In this document: piece by piece, positions 20,814 through 28,883 of the stretch | Numbering within the stretch: position 1 is the stretch's first letter | Layout of the letters: each line of letters opens with the position of its first letter | DNA from: a bacterium | Lineage (GTDB): Bacteria; Sumerlaeota; Sumerlaeia; MVZB01 | Reading direction: 5' to 3' | NCBI GenBank assembly: GCA_021372575.1 | Contig: JAJFUE010000094.1 | Location: 1-41,255 of the forward strand | DNA: 41,255 bases | Translations under genes and position numbers: made by a program | The notes under the pieces: generated by a model | Databases searched by the model: none | What the model was told of the DNA's origin: nothing | What the model saw: the letters and a program-made list of their open reading frames with translations, nothing else

Positions 20814-21990
20814 TAATCAATTTGCCAACTATGGCATTTGCTTGTTAGTAATTATTATTTTTGTAAATGCATACTCTGTGGACGCCGCATTATTGCAAAA
20901 TATGGTAAAACGAGCTGTGGACCAATATCCGGAGTTGCCTCCCGAGCAAAAGACTCTAATATCGAATATGATTTTAAACAAACTACCAGAAGCATTAGAA
21001 ATAAGTGGCGATAAAGAAGGCGTGTTTAATGATCAGTTCAGTTATTATTTGCATGATGAAATGCCCAATCTGGGTTCCGCCGCGGGTGAAGAATTAGATT
21101 TTAATGTAGATGTGATTGCATGGTCATTAAAGAATTATTATACTCTACCTTCAATAAATGAACAAGATCGCGCGAAAGCACGACAAGTGTTTATGAATAC
21201 AGACTCGGGAGTCAGGTTGTATATTCAAAGAGAGTATGTTGATACTCCCCGAGATATTCAGAACAAAATAGCGGATCTCATTAAGAAGAAATATGAGTCG
21301 ATGAGACCGAAAATCGGAAATTATTTCTTTCCCTCATGGTTAAGGATATCTGGTCCATCGCCAGAAAAGGATGTAATATATCAGCATCTGAAAGAACATC
21401 CCTTTCTGAGTAATAAGGCCAAGGCTTACGAATCAGTCAAAACTATTCTTGGCGACACGTCATTGCCCATGGATTCCCGCAAGGTGCATGTCGACTTCTT
21501 TATAAACAGAGAGGCAAATTTAATATCAAGCGCTTTACTCACAATGATGCTAAAAAGTTACGATCTCGAATTGTTTACAAGAGACAAGCAATATATCGGG
21601 TGGACAAAGGAAATGTATGAGAGAGGAGCAAGGATCGCTGCATTGCGTAGTAAAGAGGCTGAACGGGCGGTTCGTGATCATCAATCCAGATCTGAATTTC
21701 AAAGAATTAAAAGCAGGATAATGCAAGACGCCCCTCTCATCACAGGGGATAATATGGTTCTTCTCCGAAAATCGGGAACTACCGATACTATACAAGTGGC
21801 AACAAGTGTGGTAGTCACTTCTATAACAAAAGAGAAGTCAGCATATGTATCTATCCAGACACAATCTCCGCGTTCAGATAATATAGTCCGAAAAAAACAC
21901 TCATTCACATATTTGACTTCGCTAATCGTGTGCACAATCACATTAATCGCAATATTCATTCGAAGGAAAATGAAAAGGCACGGGATCTAA
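20797..21990 (+). CDS. Exported protein with C-terminal membrane anchor, unknown (397 aa)
   Basis: The GTG at 20797 has an excellent GGGAGGAG site 7 bases upstream, inside the end of the previous gene. The N-terminus is a signal peptide (ICLLVIIIFVNAYSVDA). The mature domain is mostly helical and charged. Near the C-terminus a single hydrophobic helix (about residues 369-388, FTYLTSLIVCTITLIAIFI) is followed by a basic tail (RRKMKRHGI), so the bulk of the protein is held outside the inner membrane. This resembles anchored or sorted surface proteins, but no sorting motif such as LPxTG or PEP is clear. No family was recognised. Confidence 0.75.
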   Translation: MQLRSNNQFANYGICLLVIIIFVNAYSVDAALLQNMVKRAVDQYPELPPEQKTLISNMILNKLPEALEISGDKEGVFNDQFSYYLHDEMPNLGSAAGEELDFNVDVIAWSLKNYYTLPSINEQDRAKARQVFMNTDSGVRLYIQREYVDTPRDIQNKIADLIKKKYESMRPKIGNYFFPSWLRISGPSPEKDVIYQHLKEHPFLSNKAKAYESVKTILGDTSLPMDSRKVHVDFFINREANLISSALLTMMLKSYDLELFTRDKQYIGWTKEMYERGARIAALRSKEAERAVRDHQSRSEFQRIKSRIMQDAPLITGDNMVLLRKSGTTDTIQVATSVVVTSITKEKSAYVSIQTQSPRSDNIVRKKHSFTYLTSLIVCTITLIAIFIRRKMKRHGI

Positions 21991-22028
21991 TCAACCTTTT
22001 TGGGTCTCTCGAAGAAGAATTGCCCCAC

Positions 22029-22058
22029 TTGACATTGTTCCATCTAAGAGGCGTTAAT
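22029..22058 (+). promoter_or_regulatory. Candidate dnaE promoter
   Basis: TTGACA (22029-22034) is followed after 18 bases by GTTAAT (22053-22058). The -10 box is weak. It lies some 35 bases before the chosen dnaE start. Confidence 0.4.
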
Positions 22059-22092
22059 AATCTTGGATGTCAGTGGGAAAGGCGCGCTTCGC

Positions 22093-25000
22093 ATGACCAG
22101 CCTCGGCAAGTTTGTTCACCTCCACGTTCACAGCACCTACAGCACGCTGGACGGGGCCAATGCCCTGCCCAAAATGGTCGAGCGTGTCAAGGAACTCGGC
22201 ATGGGCTCCATCGCCCTGACCGATCACGGCAACCTGTTCGGCGCGCTGTCGTTCCAGAAGGCGTGCCAGGCCGGCGGCATTCACCCGGTGTTCGGTTGCG
22301 AGACTTATTTAAGCCCGACGACGCGCACCGATCGCCAGTCGCAGCAGGCGCGCACGCGTTACCACTTCCTGATGCTGGCCGAGACGCTCGAGGGCTGGCA
22401 GAACCTCTCCAAGCTTGTCAGCCTCGGCTTCCTCGAAGGCTTCTACTACAAGCCGCGCATCGACTGGGAGCTGCTCGAGCAGTATTCCAAGGGCCTTATC
22501 GCGACGACCGCGTGCATCCAGGGGCCGATCTGCCAGGCGATCCTCGAGAACCGCCGCAAGGACGCGCTGGCCCTGCTCGACCGCCACCTGCAAGTCTTCG
22601 GCCGCGAGAACTTCTTCATCGAGCTCATGGAGCACGGCATCCCCGAGCAGCGCATCCTGAACAACGCGCTGATCGAGCTCGCGCGCGAGCACAACATCCG
22701 CATGATCGCGACGAATGACTGCCATTACCTCACGGCCAAGGACTACGACGCGCACGACGTCATGCTGGCCGTGCAGACCGGCAAGCAGATCAGCGACCGC
22801 GACCGCCTGCGCTTCGAGCAGAACGAGTTCTACATCAAGAGCCCCGACCAGATGGAGGCGCTGTTCGGCAACATCGACGGCGCGCTTGCGAACACCGTCG
22901 CGATCGCCGAGCGCTGCAACGTCGAGATCCCGCTCAGGCAAAAGCTCCTGCCGCGTTACATCACCCCCAACGGTGAGCCCGCCAACGAATACCTGCGCGG
23001 CCTCGTCAGCGACCGCCTGCCGAAACGCTATGGCGACCGACTCTCTCAGGAGCACCTCGACCGCGCCGAAATGGAGCTCGGCGTCATCGAGCGCATGGGC
23101 TACGTTGATTACTTCCTCGTCGTCTGGGACTTCATCGACTGGGCCAAGCGCCACGCGATCCCCGTCGGCCCCGGCCGCGGCTCCGGCGCCGGCTCGATCG
23201 TCGCCTACGCCATCGGCATCACCGACCTCGACCCGCTGGTGAACGGCCTGTTCTTCGAGCGCTTCCTCAACCCCGAGCGCGTGTCGATGCCCGACTTCGA
23301 CGTCGATTTCTGCTTCGAGCGGCGTGGCGAGGTGATCGAATACGTCCGCAACAAGTACGGCCACGACTGCGTCTCGCAGATCATCACGTTCGGCACGATG
23401 AAGGCCCGCAACTCGATCCGCGACGTCGGCCGCGCGATGGGCATGCCGCTGCCCAAGGTCGATCAGGTCGCCAAGCTCGTCCCCGGCGGCCCCAAGGTCA
23501 CGCTCACGGCCGCGCTCGGCGACGACCCCACGCACCCCGAGTTCGCCTCGGCCGATTTGAAACAATTGTATGATTCTGACGCTGAGGTCCACGACCTGAT
23601 CGAGAAGGCCCGCGGCCTCGAGGGCGCGATCCGCCAGCCCGGCACGCACGCCGCCGGCGTCGTCATCTGCGACAAGCCGCTCATCGACCACATCCCGCTC
23701 TATCGCCCCGCCGAAGAAGGCGCGATGCCCGCCACGCAGTTCACGATGACCGAGGTCGAGGAGATGGGCCTCCTAAAGATGGACTTCCTCGGCCTCAAGA
23801 ACCTCACGCTCATCCAGCACTGCATCGACTCGATCAACGACCGCGAGGTGATCGGCCTGACCGCCGAAAAAATCCCCACCGAGGACGACAAGGCGTTCGA
23901 GATCCTGCAGGCCGGCAAGGGCCTCGGCCTGTTCCAGCTTGAATCGAGCGGCATGCGCAAGCTCCTCACCGACTTCAGGCCGACCCGCTTCAGCGACATC
24001 GTGGCGCTCATTTCGCTCTATCGCCCCGGCCCGATGGACTCCATCCCCGACTTCATCGCGCGCAAGAACGGCACGACCCCCATCGTCTATGACCACCCCG
24101 ACCTCGAGCCGATCCTGCGCGAAACCTACGGCCTGTTCGTCTATCAGGAACAGGTCATGCAGGTCGCGCAGGCCCTCGCCGGCTACACGCTCGGCGGCGC
24201 CGACCTGCTGCGCCGCGAGATGAGCAAGAAAAAAGCCGAGGAGATGGCGAAGGAGCGCGTCAAGTTCACCGCCGGCTGCGACAAGCGCGGCATCGACCGC
24301 GAAACCGCGACCCGGGTCTTCGACACGATGGAGAAGTTCGCCGCCTACGGCTTCAACAAGAGCCACGCCGCGGCCTACTCCGTCATCACCATGCAGACCG
24401 CGTGGCTCAAGGCGCACTACCCGATCGACTTCTACGCCGCCCTCATGACGAACGAAATCGGCGGCGACGACGCCAAGATGGCGATGTATTTCGACGAGGT
24501 CCGCGCCGAGGGGATCCTGATCCTGCCGCCCGACGTCAACAGCTCGCGCGTCAACTTCGCCGCCGACGGCCCGAACATCCGGTTCGGGTTATCGGCGATC
24601 AAGGGCGTCGGCGCCAACGCCGTCGTCGGGATCCTTGCCGAGCGCGAGGCCAACGGCCCGTTCAAGTCGCTCCAGGATTTCATCGCGCGCTGCGACAAGC
24701 GGCTCATCAACTCAAAGGTGATCGAGTGCCTCATCAAGTGCGGCGCGTTCGACTTCACCGGCTTCAATCGCCCGAGCCTGCTCGCCGTAATGCCTGACCT
24801 GCTCGAGCTGGCGGGATCGGCGCGAAAAGACGCGACCGACAATCAGACCTCGCTGTTCGACATGATGAGCGAGGACGACGCCGCGGACCTCAACGCCGAG
24901 ACGCCCGTCCCGCGCCTGCCCGATTGGAGCGACAAGGAGCGGCTCGAGACCGAGAAAGAACTCGTCGGCTACTACCTGTCCGGCCACCCGCTCGACCGCT

Positions 25001-25587
25001 TCCAGGCCGATTTCGACGCGTTCTCCGGCGTCTCGTCGGCCGACATCATGACGCTGCCCAAGGACGAGCCCGTCGAGTGGGTCGGGCTCATCAAGGCGAT
25101 CAACGCGCGCACCGACCGCAAGGGCCAGATGTTCGCCTTCGTCACGTGCGAGGACCGCGCCGGCAACCTCGAGCTGGCGGTCTTCGCCGAGGCGTTCATG
25201 AAATACCGCGAGCTGATCCGCGAGGGCGAGATGATCTTCGCGCGCGGCAAGGTCAACCTGTGGAACGACAAGCGCAGTGTGGTCGTGTTCGAGGTGCAGT
25301 CGATCGACAAGCTGCGCGAGGACCGCGTGCGCGCCGTCGAGATCGGCATCAACTGGCGCCAGGTAAGCGAGGCCGGCCTGACCAGCCTGCTCGAGATCGC
25401 CGCGCGCCACCGCGGCAGAAGGAAATTGTGGTTCGTTCTGAAAGACGGCACCGGCGAACTCCGAGTCGAAGCCGGCAACGGCTACGGCGTCCAAATCGAC
25501 TCCACCCTCATCCACGACCTGCAAAAATCCGACTTGGTCCAATCCATGCGCTACATCGTCAAAAAGCAATCTGACGAATACCGCTAA
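22093..25587 (+). CDS. dnaE: DNA polymerase III alpha subunit
   Basis: This is the replicative polymerase catalytic subunit, 1164 residues, full length. Its order is the N-terminal PHP domain (FVHLHVHSTYSTLDG, LTDHGNLFG), the palm with the catalytic aspartates in SMPDFDVDFCFERRGEVIEYV, the fingers/helix-hairpin-helix region and the C-terminal OB fold (VEWVGLIKAINARTDRKGQMFAFVTCEDRAGNLELAVF). GPGRGSGAGS and KSHAAAYSVIT are further family blocks. The ATG at 22093 fits the family start (MTSLGKFVHLHVHS), while an upstream ATG at 22063 adds only 10 codons without a ribosome site. Codon use is strongly GC-rich, contrasting sharply with the preceding cassette. Confidence 0.97.
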   Translation: MTSLGKFVHLHVHSTYSTLDGANALPKMVERVKELGMGSIALTDHGNLFGALSFQKACQAGGIHPVFGCETYLSPTTRTDRQSQQARTRYHFLMLAETLEGWQNLSKLVSLGFLEGFYYKPRIDWELLEQYSKGLIATTACIQGPICQAILENRRKDALALLDRHLQVFGRENFFIELMEHGIPEQRILNNALIELAREHNIRMIATNDCHYLTAKDYDAHDVMLAVQTGKQISDRDRLRFEQNEFYIKSPDQMEALFGNIDGALANTVAIAERCNVEIPLRQKLLPRYITPNGEPANEYLRGLVSDRLPKRYGDRLSQEHLDRAEMELGVIERMGYVDYFLVVWDFIDWAKRHAIPVGPGRGSGAGSIVAYAIGITDLDPLVNGLFFERFLNPERVSMPDFDVDFCFERRGEVIEYVRNKYGHDCVSQIITFGTMKARNSIRDVGRAMGMPLPKVDQVAKLVPGGPKVTLTAALGDDPTHPEFASADLKQLYDSDAEVHDLIEKARGLEGAIRQPGTHAAGVVICDKPLIDHIPLYRPAEEGAMPATQFTMTEVEEMGLLKMDFLGLKNLTLIQHCIDSINDREVIGLTAEKIPTEDDKAFEILQAGKGLGLFQLESSGMRKLLTDFRPTRFSDIVALISLYRPGPMDSIPDFIARKNGTTPIVYDHPDLEPILRETYGLFVYQEQVMQVAQALAGYTLGGADLLRREMSKKKAEEMAKERVKFTAGCDKRGIDRETATRVFDTMEKFAAYGFNKSHAAAYSVITMQTAWLKAHYPIDFYAALMTNEIGGDDAKMAMYFDEVRAEGILILPPDVNSSRVNFAADGPNIRFGLSAIKGVGANAVVGILAEREANGPFKSLQDFIARCDKRLINSKVIECLIKCGAFDFTGFNRPSLLAVMPDLLELAGSARKDATDNQTSLFDMMSEDDAADLNAETPVPRLPDWSDKERLETEKELVGYYLSGHPLDRFQADFDAFSGVSSADIMTLPKDEPVEWVGLIKAINARTDRKGQMFAFVTCEDRAGNLELAVFAEAFMKYRELIREGEMIFARGKVNLWNDKRSVVVFEVQSIDKLREDRVRAVEIGINWRQVSEAGLTSLLEIAARHRGRRKLWFVLKDGTGELRVEAGNGYGVQIDSTLIHDLQKSDLVQSMRYIVKKQSDEYR

Positions 25588-25603
25588 AACCCCACCCCCG
25601 TAG

Positions 25604-25624
25604 GCCGCGTTCGCCGAACGCGGC
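25604..25624. terminator. 21-nt palindrome after dnaE (variant of a repeated unit)
   Basis: Arms GCCGCGTTCG and CGAACGCGGC lie 17 bases after the dnaE stop codon. Near-identical palindromes stand at 33962-33982 and 36119-36139. No T-run follows, so it may be a REP-like unit rather than a true terminator. Confidence 0.55.
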
Positions 25625-25873
25625 ATCTGTCAACAGCCAGTTATGCAGTAGCCCGAGCGTCAGCGAGGGATGACCGATTCCATCCATATAAACCCTTCCG
25701 ATCGCAATCCCGGAATTTCAGTCAGGAGTTCAAACTTTAGTTTGCCCCGGCATCTCGAATCACCGACACCGCACCGACCCGATTGACTTCGTGGTTCAGA
25801 TTTCTGTTTCCGTGTATTCCGTGGTTGAAGGCTTTTATATTCCGCACCCAGGACTCAGCACTCAGAACCCGTT
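25625..25873. repeat. Spacer made of dispersed repeat words
   Basis: No gene is seen. It holds GCCCGAGCGTCAGCGAGGG (25652-25670), GTTCAAACTTTAGTTTG, the CGTGG/CCGTG word run 25787-25829 (CTTCGTGGTTCAG, TTTCCGTGTATTCCGTGG) and CAGGACTCAGCACTCAGAAC (25849-25868). All look like short words reused between genes. Confidence 0.55.
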
Positions 25874-26596
25874 TCAACCGATCAATTTCAGCACGAAATA
25901 GTACACGAGCGGCAGGAAGATCGCGGGGAGCATGTTGCCGACCTTGATGACCCGGATGCGCAGCAGGTTGATGCCGATCGCGAGGATCAGCACGTTGCCG
26001 ACGAGCGACATCTGGCTCGTGACCTCGGGCGTGAGATAGGGAGCAATGAATTTCGCCAGCAGCGTGATGCTCCCCTGATACGCCAGGACCGAAACGGCCG
26101 AGAACACGACGCCAATGCCCATCGTCGATGCGAACACGATCGAGCTGACGCCGTCCAGGATCGACTTGGCGAAAAGAATCTCGGTCTTGCCCTCGAGCCC
26201 GTCCTTGAGCGAGCCCACGATGGCCATCGCGCCGACGCAGAACAGAAGGCTCGCGGAGACGAATCCCTGCGCGAAGCTGCCGTCGCCGTCGGCGGCGAAC
26301 TTCGCCTCGAACCACTTGCCGAGGCGGCCGAGCCACGCCTCGATCCCGATCCATTCGCCGATGACGCTCCCGATGACAAGGCTGAAGATCATGAGCATGA
26401 CCGGATCGGTCGAACCGGGCTTGGTGTTGAAGATCTCGTGCAGCGTCCCCGAGACGCCGATGATCACGACGGCAAGCCCGACGGCCTGCATGACGATGTC
26501 GCGGAACCGTTCCGGCAGCCCGTGCTTCACGCGGCTGCCGATCAGGCCGCCCGCAATCACCGCGGCCGTGTTGACGATCGTGCCGAGCCCAATCAT
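25874..26596 (-). CDS. DUF554-family membrane protein (240 aa)
   Basis: Conserved family blocks are visible: LGTIVNTAAVIAGGLIGS at the N-terminus, GVSGTLHEIF, IGSVIGEWIGIE, SASLLFCVGAMAIVGSLKDGL, and LDGVSSIVFASTMGIGVVFSA. About seven hydrophobic segments place it in the inner membrane. The family is thought to be transporter-like, but its function is not established. The ATG at 26596 overlaps the TGA of the upstream glycosyltransferase (ATGA), and GGAGG is about 9 bases upstream, so the two are translationally coupled. Longer frames upstream of this ATG are shadows of that gene. Confidence 0.92.
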   Translation of the reverse strand: MIGLGTIVNTAAVIAGGLIGSRVKHGLPERFRDIVMQAVGLAVVIIGVSGTLHEIFNTKPGSTDPVMLMIFSLVIGSVIGEWIGIEAWLGRLGKWFEAKFAADGDGSFAQGFVSASLLFCVGAMAIVGSLKDGLEGKTEILFAKSILDGVSSIVFASTMGIGVVFSAVSVLAYQGSITLLAKFIAPYLTPEVTSQMSLVGNVLILAIGINLLRIRVIKVGNMLPAIFLPLVYYFVLKLIG

Positions 26597-28803
26597 TTCG
26601 TAACAACCTCCAAATCGCCGTCGCTTTCGTCCTGAATTTTTTCGTCGCGCAGGCTGATCGCGCGCAGGCGGTAATCCGCGCCCGGCGCGACATCCGGAAC
26701 CGTGAACCGGTTCGTGACGGGCACCGGCAGCAGCGCGTTGCCGCTCGCGCCGAGCACGGCGACGCGCCGGCCGGCGCGCCAGAGTTCGAAGCGCGCGTCG
26801 CGGCCGGCGATGTCGGGGCGGGTCTGCCAGACGACCGTCAGCTCCCCGCCCGCGCGGATCTTCTGGCCGCCGTTGGGCTCGATGACGAGCATGTTGGGCA
26901 GGCCGACCGCCATGCCGCCGAAAATGGCGTCGCCTTCGCCGGAAATCGGCCGCACGCGCACGGCGTCGATCCCGCCGGCCCAGGCCTCGCGCGGCAGGTC
27001 GATCGTGCGCGCCGCGAATCCGCGCGCCGGAGCGGCCGGGATCATGACGCGCGCCACGGCCGCGTTGCCGCTGAACACCTCGACGCCGAACTGGTGATTG
27101 CCGTCGAGCGCAAGCTGCGCCTGGCTTGCGAACGCGGGCTTTTCGAGGCGGATAAAAATGCCGTCCCTGGGCGGAATCATCTGGTTGCCGCGCGAGTTCC
27201 ACGCGATGACCGGCAGCGGCGTCTGCTTGACCGGCACATCGACCATGAACGTGTACGGCGAGCCGTAGAATTCGCGGTTGATCAGGTCATTGTAAAATCC
27301 AAAATTGAAGCGCGCGATCTCGCCGAGGCGCCCCGCGCTCAGCAGCGGCCCGCGCGTGAGGCGGCACAGATGATCGTAATACTCGGCGAGGTCGCGGTCG
27401 GCGATCCGGTTTTTGCCGCTGCGCAGCGTCTCGACGTAGCCGTCGGGGATGCGCCGCTCGAAGTGGCCGACGCGCCAGAAGATCGTCCGGCGCGCGGGCA
27501 GCCGCGCAAGGAGCGGGTCGGCGAGTGCGTATTTGTCGAGGATGTAAACCGACGCGCCCGCATTGAAGCCGGCGATGCCGATCGCCTTGTACGGAATCAC
27601 CTCGCGCGGGCCTTCGGCGTCGGCGCCCGAATAGCGCTTGAGGCTCAGGTCGCGGCTTGCATGGTCGAGGCCGGAGACTCCGTGGTAAAACGCGCGCTCG
27701 TCGGCGATGCCGTTCTGGTCGATGTAGTCTTCGCTGTAGGTCGGGTGCGCGTAGCCGGTTTTCGCCAGTTCAAGAAGGGTGGGGAAACCGATCGCGAGCG
27801 CGACGGCGAACGCGCAGGCGCGCGCCCACCACGCAAGCTCGAGCCGCGCCAGGATGACGATGGCCGCGAGCATCGGCGCGCCGAAGAAACGACCGCTCAT
27901 GAAATCCCCGCCGATGTGAACGATGTAAAGCAGATAGAGGAACGAGCCGCCGGCGACGGATCGCAGCGCGCGGTCGCGTTTTGTGATCGCCGCCGCGATG
28001 CCGAGGCCGGTGACGAACAGCGTCACCGGATCGAGCTTGATGCTGTTCAGGAAATAGAAGCAACCCTGCTCCCAAAGCCAGCGGTGCGGGAAACCGGTGA
28101 AGGCTTTCGCATACGCCGAATTGGGGAGCGCGAACCCGTAATAAAAAAGCGAGAACAATTCCCAAATCAGCAGCGGCAGCGCCATCAGGCCCACGCGGCG
28201 CCAGTTGAACCGGCCGCGCTCGAGCCACAGCTGATAAAGCATCGGCGGTCCGAACAACAGGACGTTGTCGAGGCGGTTCAGCACGCCGAGCGTGGCAATC
28301 AGCGCCAGGCGCGGAATGCGATCGGCGGTCGGGCGATCGTCGAAGAACTCCGCATAAAACCACGCCAGCAGGAAGAAGCTCAGGACGTTTTCGAGACCGG
28401 AGGTCGAGTATTCGATGAAGGATTTTGATAGCGCAAGCAGGCCGAACGCCAGCAGCGCGCCTCCGCTCGAAACCGCCACGCGCCGCGCGAGCACGATCAA
28501 GGTGCTGACGGCCAACGCGACGGAAACGACGATCGGCGTATAGAAAAATTCCCAGGTGATGACGGTCGAAATCGTGAGGACGATCAGCCACAGCGGGTGC
28601 GTGTAAGCCTGCACGCGCTCGCCGGGATTATAAACCAGGCCGTGGCCGGTCAGGAAATTGGCGATCGTGCGCAGCGTGATGTAGGCGTCGTCGCTGACCC
28701 ATGCCCGCCGGACGATCAAAAACACGATGAAACAGCCCAGCAGCAGCAGGACAAACCTCGCCCCGTCGCGAATCCTGTCCTGTGCCTGCGTGGTCCCGGC
28801 CAT
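26593..28803 (-). CDS. GT-C-type membrane glycosyltransferase (AftB-like)
   Basis: The 736-residue protein has an N-terminal helix followed by the acidic loop WVSDDAYITLRTIANFLTGHG and NPGERVQAYTHPLW. This is the signature region of polyprenyl-phosphate-sugar-dependent GT-C transferases such as mycobacterial AftB, in which the DD pair is catalytic. Eight or more further hydrophobic segments follow, then a soluble C-terminal beta-rich domain (about residues 540-735). The family transfers sugars from a lipid carrier outside the inner membrane. The acceptor here is unknown. The start is taken as ATG 28803; a GTG three codons earlier is an alternative. It is coupled to the DUF554 gene. Confidence 0.82.
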   Translation of the reverse strand: MAGTTQAQDRIRDGARFVLLLLGCFIVFLIVRRAWVSDDAYITLRTIANFLTGHGLVYNPGERVQAYTHPLWLIVLTISTVITWEFFYTPIVVSVALAVSTLIVLARRVAVSSGGALLAFGLLALSKSFIEYSTSGLENVLSFFLLAWFYAEFFDDRPTADRIPRLALIATLGVLNRLDNVLLFGPPMLYQLWLERGRFNWRRVGLMALPLLIWELFSLFYYGFALPNSAYAKAFTGFPHRWLWEQGCFYFLNSIKLDPVTLFVTGLGIAAAITKRDRALRSVAGGSFLYLLYIVHIGGDFMSGRFFGAPMLAAIVILARLELAWWARACAFAVALAIGFPTLLELAKTGYAHPTYSEDYIDQNGIADERAFYHGVSGLDHASRDLSLKRYSGADAEGPREVIPYKAIGIAGFNAGASVYILDKYALADPLLARLPARRTIFWRVGHFERRIPDGYVETLRSGKNRIADRDLAEYYDHLCRLTRGPLLSAGRLGEIARFNFGFYNDLINREFYGSPYTFMVDVPVKQTPLPVIAWNSRGNQMIPPRDGIFIRLEKPAFASQAQLALDGNHQFGVEVFSGNAAVARVMIPAAPARGFAARTIDLPREAWAGGIDAVRVRPISGEGDAIFGGMAVGLPNMLVIEPNGGQKIRAGGELTVVWQTRPDIAGRDARFELWRAGRRVAVLGASGNALLPVPVTNRFTVPDVAPGADYRLRAISLRDEKIQDESDGDLEVVTK

Positions 28804-28883
28804 AAGAGTCACCCGGACTTCACGGTAGGTGAAACCGCGGGCTCAAGCAATACGAAATCCGAGTTAGTAGGCAGAGGTGCGTT

